The translations under genes and the position numbers were made by a program. A stretch of DNA of 64,000 nt from Cloeon dipterum (lineage: Eukaryota > Arthropoda > Insecta > Ephemeroptera > Baetidae), in NCBI RefSeq assembly GCF_949628265.1, contig NC_088786.1:30649681-30713680 (forward strand), in the 5' to 3' direction. The notes below the pieces were generated by a model. It was not told where the DNA came from, did not search any database, and saw only the letters and a program-made list of their open reading frames with translations. Below are positions 42,001 through 53,752 of this stretch, piece after piece (the stretch's first letter is position 1; every line of letters begins with the position of its first letter).

Positions 42001-42912
42001 CGCGGCGCGGCGGGCGTCATCCGCAATTTTATTTAAATCGACGCCACACACGCGCGATTTCGAACGTTGGCAGGGCAAAAAGTCGCGGAGATTCGCGCAA
42101 TAACAGGTGCCGAACCAAAATAAAAACAAAGCTTTTTAATTCCGACCGCGCGCCTACTTTGGCGGCGACTGCAGAAAATAAATCGGTCCCGGCGTGAGTC
42201 AAAGTCGAGCAATGTCGTCGAGTGGGCGGAAAATAGTCTCTGCGCTTGTTTTGACCCTCGTATTTTTTCGCGCATCTTCCCCTGCTGCTGCTGTTGCTGA
42301 TGGGCTTTCATCTTTGTTTTGGAGGTTGACGGCGACTAATACACACGCCGGCCCCACGCCCCTCCGTTTTGCGGAACAAGGCTGCTCTCTTCAAGTCTGT
42401 TGAGCTGCAAAACTATAAATCATTTAGCTGATTAAATTCACAAAATGATGTCCTTGCAAATGAGTATTTTTTGTGTGATTAATGTAAGCCAATTTTAAAT
42501 TGTTAGGCGTCAAATGTATAGCAGTTGGAAGATGAAAAATCAAATTCGCCCGCACATATCAAATTACACGTATAAAATTTTTCTTTAAACTTGAATAAAC
42601 TCATATTCTGAGTTCCGGGATTTTTGTAAGTGACAAGCAGTCCACCAAACTTAATAAAATGGTCCGTTTTAAGAGAACCTCTTTGAAAGTTCAATTTTCA
42701 CAACAAGGACGTCGGATTGAACGTAAATGTCTTGTCCAACGAATTTACGAAGTTGTTTTATGACAGTAATCCCGACAGCCTACACTCGCATGACTCCAAT
42801 CTGCCTCTCGATTGGTCGACGGGCCTCTTTGAAGTTGCAACAATCTTGCAAAATGCATCATTTCATATTATGTCGGGCAGAACTCGTTCCTACTAAATTA
42901 TGTTTGCAATGA

Positions 42913-42928
42913 GACGTCACGTGACGTC
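42913..42928. promoter_or_regulatory. 16-bp perfect palindrome: CRE half, E-box, CRE
   Basis: GACGTCACGTGACGTC is its own reverse complement. The centre CACGTG (42918-42923) is a canonical E-box for bHLH factors. The right flank makes a full CRE, TGACGTCA (42922-42929); the left flank is a CRE missing its first T. Overlapping bZIP and bHLH sites could compete or cooperate. No gene lies within 10 kb. Confidence 0.5.
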
Positions 42929-45900
42929 ACCACTTGCACGAATGCTCGCAAATGGAGGCTCACTGAGAATATTAATAAGCGAGTTTCTCAAAAATTTAGT
43001 CCGAATTTCGTTCGCCCCCTCGCACCTTCTGGCTGGCGGGATTTAATTAGAATTCTTGAAAGAAATGCGCGGTGTTGAATTTCATTCAAGCATGTGCCGA
43101 ACGTCAACTACGAGTTTTAACTGCGAAATACACACGCGCAGTGGTTAGGGAGTGTCAAGCAAATGTCCCCTTTCTTTGTTTCGAAACCAGAAGTACACGG
43201 TGTGAAAATTTGTACCCATTTCACGTTCAAAATGAACTGAATTAGCTGCTATACATGTAATGAAAGACTACCACGTTAGATTCTTCAATTTTGTTTTTTG
43301 TATGCACACCGTTGTAATTTCCTTCTGATTAAGAAGTCTACGTCAAAACCCAGCTGCGCTAATAGTTAGTTTAGCCCGTACACTTCTGGCTCATTTCAAC
43401 TGAAGTGCACTAAACTTGTGAGTGCTGAGAGGGATTTTTACGCTCATTGCTGTTCAAATGCGGTGAGTAATCGTACACCATAATTGCACTCACACATAAT
43501 AAAACATCAAAAACAAAACGTGCGCGAGCATTCCTTACCGTCGTAAAGCAAACAAATAAGAGTTTTGTACTCATGATCACATTAGCCATTTCACTCGTTT
43601 CAGTCACGCTTCCGCAGGAATAATATAAATTAATTGCATGTGGTACTTTAGGATTCAAGTAATTAGCTCAATGAGATCAGTTGAGCCATTTCTCACCTCT
43701 CTGCTGCAACATTGAAGTGCGCTAATTATAATACTCATCCGGCGCTACCGACACATTTTGGCCGGCCGCAGATAACGAAACCCTTTCACCAGCACATGCA
43801 AGCGTGTGCCAGAGAAAATATCTGCCTTCAGGATAAAAACATTCTCATTAGTTGAGACAACTGCGTCTCATTTTTCAAACCTGTGGCCTAAGCGTTTAAT
43901 GCCACCGCAATAAAAATACTTGCTCTCATTGTCAGTGTGAAATTTTCGGTTAGTTTTTAAAACATAAAATACGTGCATTTCAAACCATTATGAAACTTAC
44001 CTTTGGATACTTTTTAACTTGTAATTGAATTTTCGATTGAACTTTACATCTTACCAGACTAAAATATAGCTGCTTAAGAGTCGGGTCTTTTCTTCTAGCT
44101 GTTCATTACTTCTGTCCAACAGTTTAACTATTATTATACCGTTCTTGCAATGTCGTTTTTCTTGTGACGCACTGTTTGAAGTGAGTAAGACTCGGAGTCA
44201 CGCGTTACGGTCCAAAATAAAAAGACGCACCTTCAACGGCGCCTCGCCGTTTTAAATGCTCCAAGGGCAAAAGTTGCTTTTCACCTTTTGACTCGCTCAG
44301 AGTCTCGTTGACGGACAGAGAAATTAAAATATAGCGTAACAACGAAAAAAGTGGCACCGCTTTCTTAATTTTTACTCCCAAAAATGTTTCATTTTTTGTC
44401 ACTAGTTCGTCAGTTGCAGGAAGTAAAAACCAGACAAATTTTAAAAAACAATATCCGGTTCTTCACGTCACTTGAGCCATTTATCTTCAGATGTAATTAG
44501 AGGGAAACTTTGTGATTGGCAATTATTTGCATTATTTTGAAAACTGTATGCAAAGCCATTAATTAATGAAAGCGTAGATTTTTTATTAATAATTCATAAA
44601 ATAAACCGGTTTTACCTGTGCTTCAAATTTTAATTCAAGGCAATTTCTCTAAAACTAGTTGTTCGTGGCTGAAACCCACTCGCGTGCCTTTTATATCAAG
44701 CCGTGGCAACCTTGCTTTCTTTAGTCTCTAATAAGAAGACTTTCATCCAAATTGCGCACAATCTGCGCTTGCCTTCCCACAGCCTGCTCGTGCTGATTTT
44801 CACGGAAGCGTGATGCTTCCTCGGCGAAGGCCGTGTTTGTTACCAGCTTCTCACGCGCTGCGAATTGCAAACGCGTTGTGAAGCAGTTGACCTTTGGTAT
44901 TAGAATAAATCACGCCTTATCGTGGCGCCCTGCACTCATTAATTATTATTCTTTTTTTCCAGCTCATTGTTACAGCTCTAGCTATAAACTATTTAAGCTG
45001 AACAAGCTAGATTTAAGAGCTGACAATAACCTAAGTTCAATGGCACGGAAATAAAACCAGCAGAATGTGCCTGAACGAGAACATAAAAACGGGGTTTATT
45101 GGCGCTCGAAGTAGATTTTCTCGAACCAAATCTTAACTTCTTCTTTCACACCACCATTGTCTTTGAAGGCTCGCCACGGCCGAAATAGAGCGGCGGGCGG
45201 ATTTCACAGCGGTGAAAATATCGATCGCGACGCGAGCGACGGCGAAGTAAGCTGCAGAGCTATTTGTGCGTAATGAAACGCTCGGTACACCTCTATTTTT
45301 TGCCGCTCAGAGGACTACTGTCGCTGAACGAAAGACGCTCTCTTCATTACGTCGTTCCCCACCCTTTCTTCGCCCTGCGTTGCGTGCGTCCAGTCACATG
45401 CATCTATCTGCCCCGGGCGAAAACTTTGAGCCGGAATGTGCGAAAGAGGATTTTGTCAATAATGCTGGGCGTAAATCACGAATGAAGGTCGTCTTCTCAA
45501 TAAAAGCCTTAAGCAGAGGACGGCACGCGATACTCGTCGCGCGTCATCAAAATTTCAGATTCCATCTTTGGATTACGCAACCCGCACGACGCGCCTGTCT
45601 GGAGTGCTCCGCCGGTTGCATATCTATTAGCTGATTCATGTGCTAATGTGCCGCTCTGACGACGCAATCGAGTCTGCGAAAAGTCTCTGACGTGACTACT
45701 AACCTTTCTTTTAGCACTTGCTGTTCCCGTCTGCCGATAATTCAGTGCAAATAACGTTATGAAAGCTGAAAAATCATTACGTGCTAGGTTATTTAAACCA
45801 ACCTACGAAAAGTTAATTCAACAAAATCCTCTGTGTGAATTTTCTATTTCAAGCCATTTAGTTACAAACACTCCTTCTCTTTTCCTGTGCAATGTGGCCA

Positions 45901-46162
45901 ATTCCTAAACGAAGAGGTAGCAAAAGTTTTCATTCCTTCCGATCCAATTTTACCAATTTCTATTTCTGCCTGACGCGAACGGCGTTCAAGCACGGATTGC
46001 AGCTCGAAAAGCATCTAGAGGGAATGACGAATGCATTCCAATTGTGCGCGTCGCGGTGCATGAAACGCTCGCCGTTGAGCTAGGTCATTTATTTTACGTT
46101 TCGCCACACAGAACCGACAAACGAGCGAGCGTCTGACTGACTGACAAGCCTGGCGACTCGCA

Positions 46163-46199
46163 GCTGGTGTGTGTGCGCGCCACACACTTAATTACCAGC
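46163..46199. repeat. Compound hairpin with GTGTGTG/CACACAC stem
   Basis: GCTGGT (46163-46168) pairs with ACCAGC (46194-46199), and inside it GTGTGTG (46169-46175) pairs with CACACAC (46181-46187) around a CGCGC loop. A six-base bulge lies on the 3' side. A short GACT tandem run precedes it (about 46,130-46,143). Confidence 0.5.
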
Positions 46200-49100
46200 C
46201 GCGATGAGGAGATTTCATTAGCGAGCCACTTTGCACGGCCGATTCGGCTAACCGGTAAACGATCGCCGCGCGATTGATCGTCCTTGACGCGACCTTGGAG
46301 CCCAGACTGCTTTCAGCACTTGTTGCTTTGCTTCCCTTCCAATGCCCCGCCCTGACTCGCCACGGAGCAATACTCTGATCCAGAGTATGTACACACACCT
46401 TGCGCACATTTATGTCATCACCTCAAGATCGGAGTAAATGTTTCAAGGTCAGGTACCAAAATAAAACTCACTCAGTTCGCTCGACAGAAACCAACAATTC
46501 TCAATTAATATCTGAAGTAATGATTGATTTCTGCGGGTAAAACGTGAAATGTGTAAATCGGCACGTTTTTCATTACTTTGTTCCACACAACGGGTGCAAA
46601 TAAAGAAATGCGACGGCTCGGCAGCCTGTGCAAATATTGGCCTTGTCGGTTCGAATTTACACTTTGTCGTCAGATGGCCGAAAGTCAATTTCCATAATGC
46701 GAAAAGCTATTTTTGTCCGACGAATTTACATTGAAGACGTGTTGGTTTTTGCTGCAGAAGTAGTGTTTCACGCTTCTAGCAATCCCTTAAGTGGTGACTT
46801 TGGCACGCACCTGACTGATTGATGTTGACACTTCGTTTCGCAACGCTGATTGCGAGCTTTTGGCATTGATCGCTCTGAAAAATTTGCTGTGATTTTGTCG
46901 AGCCCTTTAGAGTGGCTTCTTCGCTGAAAGTGCCAGAGAGAATTATTAATTTATGCCATCGATCAACCTTTCAGCTTTTTAAAAACCCTTTTACTGAAAC
47001 CGTGAATTCACCACGATATAGCAACAAGAAGCTTCAAGTAAAATGAAAATTCATAATTGATCTTGTTCAGCTGTCGAATGAGCTGTTTTTTAATTTTACA
47101 ACAGACACTCATGCAACAATCAAATTGGACCAAACTGCAGTATAAATTACAATTTCGAAAAATTTCTGAAGTGATTTCTTCTCTATCAAACTGTGGATGA
47201 CGAATCAGTGACCCGTTAACCCCTTGTATCGAAATAAGTCCAGAATGAACGGAGTTCATACTATTTTAACTGTCACACACTTCCATATTTTAATTAAAAC
47301 GGACTTCTTCCTCGCTGCTCAAAAACTCCCTCCTTTTTAATCTTTCTCTTACAAGTTTCTGCTTCACAGTAGAGCCCTATTTCATGGATACAACATTAAG
47401 AAACTAATCAAATACAAAAATCTTGCAACGTTATAAATTATAAAATCATACAAATAATGTTCACTTATGCCTCTTTCATGATAAACACAACTGGCTCCAA
47501 CACAGGCGAACAGCAGAATGAAGCGAAAAATGCTACAAACTTAGCTGCCAAATTCCAAAATACAAAATTACAAGGTAAATTTTGGCTCCAAATCAATTCT
47601 CAAGGTCCAGTTCAAGCAATAGCAAGATGCATTTTTATGTACTTGGCAGTATCATTCTTCTTCAAGCTGTAATGCTCTGCTATTCCCTTGACACAAATTT
47701 GCTTTGTAGACGGTGCTATTTTTGACAGTATTCACGAAAGGTCCACAAGAGAGTTCCATTAAATTCTAAATAAACAGTAAACTCCATCTTGAAAAGCAAA
47801 CAAAAACAACGTCGAAACAAGCAAACCGTGAATTGTGAGTAAATTTCGTATATTTGTATGCGACACAGGCTTTCCTAGTTCAGGTAACTTTTTAAATTTT
47901 GTTGTTTGAAAACCAATTAGTCTAAAATTACACCGTCAAATTGGTTTCTTATAATGACCCAATAATGGACCACAAGACTCTTTTATGCCACTTTTGCTGT
48001 GCCTAATGTTGTGGCTTAGTCAGTTTATGAACAGGAATTAAATTATTTAATCAACAGACTTGTTTTCGGTGGTGGTAAAATTACTGTTCTGGTGGTGAAC
48101 GAAGGTTCACACATGTGCCACCAAAAGACAATTCGAATTTATTTGGGTAGCATTAATTGAGGGACAAATGTTGCCAAAGCCGTAGTCGGCGGCGGTGGAC
48201 GAGAAGAAGAGACCGCTTTATTAGCTGGGTGACCTCTTTTTTGCCGCTGTCGCATCCCTCATTGTCTGGCGGCGACGGCGCCCTCTTTCTTCTGCCAAGA
48301 CAGAACTGAATAATCTGGCGAAAGAAAGTGAAAATAAAAGCGGCTGGGAGCACACTGACAATGAGTCGCACGAGATAGTCTGTTTGCAAAACTTGGCGTT
48401 GTTAGGAGTTTAACCACTTTTGTTCTTACTATCTCTTTGTATTTTCTCGCTTACCATTGGTTAGAGTGTTTATGATTATGGAAATTTTCAAGTGTGATGC
48501 TTTGGAGCATGAAGTGATGAGGTTCGTACAGTAAATTTTGCTCTGAAATCCAAGCTTCAAGAAGCATTTTTTAACTTTTGAAGGCGATTAATTAAATCAC
48601 TCATACTGAGATGGAAGTAGGAATGTTCCTGTATAATTACTCTAGCGTTGCGAATTTCCGCCAGACCGGTTAACGATCAAGCAATAATGCCAAGAATGCC
48701 GATGGAACAGATTTGCTCTGGCGCCGCAGCTTTTAACCGTCTTGCGCGCGGTCTTCAATTCCGCCACGCCCTGTGAAGTTTTGCTCTCTTGGATCCGCTC
48801 AAATTCTGCTCCGCACGAAATAAATTATATCGCTTTTGAAATAAGCGATGCAGCATGCCATCAATTAGACCTGAAGGCCGCCGAGCTTTTGGCAAATTGT
48901 AATTGGCCCTCTGGATCATTCAAAATACACCGAATATATGATAAATGGCGTTTGTGAGCAGAGCACACATCGTGAATTGAACCGTTAAAATTATAATTTA
49001 TCTTGGATTTCGGCAGCCCAGGTGGAAATATAATAGAGACTTGTTTGTTGACAGAGGGGCTTAAATTGTTGTGACAAGACATTTTTAATAGGATATTTAC

Positions 49101-49842
49101 AACTGCAAAATCTCTATTTGTTTCACAACATATTATGATATTGCTACCGTTACGGTATTGTCTTGTTCTGAAATAAGACATACACCTTTTTATTCTGAAG
49201 ATAAAAATTAAGTCATAAGTTCTACATAAAAAATGATGACGACGTTACAAGACAATCTAGACAACTTTGATCATTTTTAATCCTTGACATAATACGAGTT
49301 AAGTTTGCCAGACATCTATATTCTGTATAATCACTTTATAGACATATCTTTTTTATTTTTTTTTATTTATTTTGGAGATGGTGAAAAATGATGAGCCAAC
49401 TTTGCTTGTTAAGTCCTGGAGGAAATTTTTAATTTCATTCCCAATTCCGAACCTAAGCTCATATAAAAGTTGAACCAACATTTCTTCTCAATACTCATAA
49501 AATTTCTAGCTCTCGGTTTCAATCGTAGTTTCAGCAGTAATTTTAGCCACGACTGCATCAACTGCTTTCATCCGTCTAATTGGCACGATAGAACAGATTC
49601 GTGAGTGTGCATCATGCACCCCTTCAAGCCGTCAGTGTGGTGTAACGTTCAAAGTGCGCATTTTACACCGATTTGCATAGTGCGCAGCTTTGAATCACTC
49701 ACACGCGGATATCCGTTTCGATGCACGCATAGCTGCTGCAGGCGTGTGCTGGTGCATTCGCTCACGTGGCCTCATGCATCAGCAGCGGCAGCATCATAAA
49801 TAAATATATATATGGGCAGCTAATCAGCCCCGAGCTCTCTCC

Positions 49843-49861
49843 TTCATTCATTCATTCATTC
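49843..49861. repeat. (TTCA)n microsatellite
   Basis: Four and a half tandem copies of TTCA in non-coding DNA. Confidence 0.8.
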
Positions 49862-52800
49862 CGCCAGCTGATGCTGCTGGTGGAAAACAAGCGCGATAAA
49901 AGCAACTTCATGGAATGCCTCATGCTCTCGTCATGCTCGCCACAAACGGTGCCAAATGAACAACAACCTGTTGCTCTCAATAAAACGATAATTTACTAAC
50001 TGCAGTTCCTAGAAAATTGCCAGACAAATATAACAGAGACCGCTTATCAGTTGGTGAAAGCCCGAGCTTATGGCTTTGTCGGTCGGGATCTTATATAAAT
50101 AGACTGTGAATTTAGATAAGTTCGAAAATATGCTTTAAAAACTCTTTTTGTCCTATTTCCCAAGATTCCTGTCTCTAGGATTTTCAACTCCTATTTTTGA
50201 ACCACTCGATGCTTTTTATTCTAAAGTTTTCATATTTTTAATTAAGTGATTGTCCTGATCGATTGAATCAAAATTCTCTTAATCTATCTGAAAGATGTTT
50301 CGCCACTAAAATGTATACATAAAAGATTCAGATTAAAATCAGTATAAATTATTACGGTCAACATTGGCTCAATAGAAAATTCAGCTCTCATTCTTTTTTA
50401 ACTCTAAAATTAATTATTTATTAAACATATACTCTACTTTGACCTAAAGGTATTAATTTAAAAGGGATATTGCGAGAGTAAGTGTAGTTGCACGAAGAGT
50501 TAAATCATAGTCAATTAACTTTCTTTGAAACAATAAATTAATATTGAAATTAATTCGTGAATATTCACAATTCTTCAGTGTCTGCGCCTTGTCTTGGATC
50601 GCATTAGACGTGTAATAAATAACTGCATGTGCTTCTTGGGAGGTGCCAAGCCCACAACAATAAATTCATTTATCATAATGTGGAGCTAAAGCACACCGCG
50701 CGCCGTGTCGGCGTTTGATTGATGGAGCTGACATTGGAGCCGTCTTATTCTCGCTGACTAGCGCCGTCGTTAGTGCACGGCCGAGGGCCGTTCAGTTCTT
50801 TCTTTGTAAGGTGTCGCGCAACTAATTACTTCATTACTTTTTTGCATTTCAATTAGCCAGTTGTCAGCTTCCTCATAATTTCCTTGCCGCATTCTTATCC
50901 ACTTGGATTCGCCATCAACAATGAGACTGGCTGATTTCATAGAATTTATGAAACTTTTTCGTGGCTTCTAAGTCAGGGTAATAAAATTCTATGCTCTTGC
51001 AAGAATGTTTTGTTCGTAATTAGATGCTGTTTTATAGCATCCACAGGAATTCTCGTCATCATTTTTATAATAATAACTTGTTTGGACATTTCTCGAAATT
51101 CAAATTCCCCAAAAGAACAGACATAATAATTACCCTATTAGTAGAGTCACGATGCTCTTTTAAATCAAATGTTAGCATGATTTGCCGCAAATCAAGTAGT
51201 CTCTGAATGATTCTCGGGTTCTCGCCAGTCATCTAAGTGAGTAAGCGGTGCGTAGAAAAATAATCATTCCTCCGCCCTCTCATTCTTGTTCTCTGGAACT
51301 ATTAACTTGGTTAAAGGAGAGACCTCTTTACAAGAGAGTAACACACTTCTTCCCGCACCCTCAAGACGTAGATGGAGAGCAAGGACGGGATCAATGTCCT
51401 TCTCCCCTTTGGCAGCCGAAAACAAGCCTATTTATCTCCAGCATTAGAGGCTGTGGGAAAACACGACGGCTAACCTAGCTTGAGGAACGATTACACGCTC
51501 CCGTCTCAGGAGTGGGAATCGGAAAATAAATTGTGCGGCCCATGTCAAGGACGGAAGGGTTTTGAATTGCCATTTACTTTAAAAATATAACAAACAAGTT
51601 TTTACCCTTTCCTCTATAAGCGTGAATTTATGGCCTGCGAAATGAGCGCTACTTAAGAATGACACCCTCACCCAGGAAATGTTTGGAAAGTAAACAAACT
51701 GTCTAAAATTACCTCCACTATTGCTGTCGTCTGTTGGCACCACTAAAGAAAGGCATGTGATGCGAGGCGCAGTTCGCGATAATCATATTGCGCCTCGTGA
51801 CGTGTCCGCCGTCGCCGTCTGCACACGTTGGAAGCCGTCCAGCCTCAAAGACACGCCGGTGACTCCGCGTCCCAACACTTGACAGTCAGACACTTGCGAT
51901 TTTTGCCGCGGGCATCTAACAGGCTCTTCTTGCAAAACGTTAACTTTTGCTCAGTGTCTGACGTTTCGCTTTTTCAGGCAAACAAACAAGATTATTTTTT
52001 TCCGGCAACAATTTCGCTATATGTTTCTTGACAAGGTAGACAGCGATTTATTTTTTTAAATACCAGTCTGCTCTGTGAATGCTATCATTTTCCCCAATCT
52101 TTCGGAGATATTTCCTGACCTTAAAAATTACCATCTGGAATTATAAAGCCAGGCGTACTTCACGTATGGTCCAATCAAAATGTAAAGGGAAAATTTAAGA
52201 GGGGCGAGGACAAATTCGCAATATTTCATAAAAGCAGCGTGGAACATCCTGTTTAGTCCGTCAATGGCAGATTGCGGTCGTGGACTGCAATTGTAATTAC
52301 TACACTGTTGCTGCGGCGCCACGTTAAAATACGTGTTTGCGCGAATAGCCCATAAATTCATCCCCGCGCAGACGAGTCACGTCGACATGATGCGAACGAG
52401 CCAATTCCCATGCTAGCGTAACCTCAAGATCGAAATCTGTCGGCCGAATTAATGCTCCGTTTTTATTGTCCAGCTCTCACTCACGTATACCGCTCTCGGT
52501 GATGAATTCGTCCAAACTGAATATACGCAGTTCACAAACACAACACGAGCAGAGCGGTGGTGGATTATTTATTATTGCGCGCGGGCATCTCGTGTTTCCA
52601 TCATGCAATGCTCACTTGTCGAGTAGCTTTTTAATTGCGCACTTACAACTGTGAGTACTACCTGCCGTGCCGACTGGATTCCTGCGAGCAAAGTAAGTTT
52701 GGTCGTAAACCGAATCAGGCACAAGTCGAGCCGGAGCTCATTTGCGAACATGATTCCACGTGGCTTCGTTATCCTCATTTGCGTGTCTATATTTTACTCA

Positions 52801-53752
52801 CCATAATCGCTGAAAAAATGTTTTTATTTAAAGGTTTGGTCTGAATAGTCAAAGCTCTGCAAAACTGAAAATATCACACATTCCGTACTGGTTTTAGCTA
52901 ATTTACCATCTTTCTGTTGATTTATAAAGAGAGCTTAAGTAACAATAGTTAAACTTTCTCTTCTGCCACCCTAGTTTGCTGAAATTTAAATAAACCTTCA
53001 AATTTTCGCCAAAAAACACAAACGGTACATTCTTTTTTGCGATCCTTTGCTAGAGTGCCGAAATGCGCTATTGCGGGCACTCACCGCTCTCTACTACTTA
53101 GCGACCCGCGCGCACAATTAGCGTTTAATCATGTTTGCCGTCTGGCCAAGGAGCGAGCAGGCGTCAAATTTGAATTTTATGGTTCCATTAACCTCTATTG
53201 GCGGCGGCGGTGCAACTCGAAATAGCGCACACAGCTTCAAAAGCGAATCCGATTTTGCCAACAATAGCTACAACGGTGCCAACGAGCGTAATTGCACCTC
53301 AAGGCGATCGCCCCTTAGCACCTCCTTGCGTCCCAAAACATGTTCACAGGTATATGGGAGTTTCAAGGCGTTTCCAGTCTCGTTGTTTTCAGAGAAATTG
53401 AAATATGCGTGGACAGCAAAAGGTTTTGTTGCGAGTTATGTGCTTTGTAAACAACGATTTTACATATTTTTAATTGGCACACAAGTTGATCTCCTCCCTT
53501 TATGAAGATTTAATATAATCATATGCCGCCTCCTGCTCTTTATTTATTTTCTAAGTGCCTCCGCGGCTTGTATAAACACACGAGATTGATCGCAAAATAT
53601 CCACCGTCAAGATAAGTCAAGCTGCACAGAGGCTGTGCTCGAATCGATTAGATAATGTTTCTGAGAAATGTCTCCTTTGCTTTTTTTGTCCGGTCCTATC
53701 AAATATTGCCATAATTGCAACTGTATGCTTATGTTTTTATGTGTTGTTTCAG

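Larger units (their letters stand above)
27014..53752. other. Long gene-free block upstream of the venus kinase receptor
   Basis: 26.7 kb without a recognisable coding exon on either strand. GC-rich islands (about 37,170-37,480, 38,200-38,960, 41,700-42,400 and 45,150-45,640) alternate with AT-rich DNA. Several TATAAATA boxes occur (35241-35248 and 41099-41106), none followed by a convincing gene. Also present are full CRE octamers TGACGTCA at 39716-39723 and 42922-42929, and small repeats listed separately. The pattern fits a large regulatory first intron or intergenic domain. Confidence 0.45.

Noticed and set aside
45266-45634. 122-codon open frame on the plus strand
   Set aside because: Random-looking composition, overlaps another open frame, and sits in GC-rich non-coding DNA.
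46649-46660. tRNA B-box-like GGTTCGAATT
   Set aside because: No A box upstream and no acceptor stem pairing.
53131-53505. 124-codon frame just upstream of VKR
   Set aside because: No donor joins it in phase to the 53,753 exon and it has no recognisable protein features.
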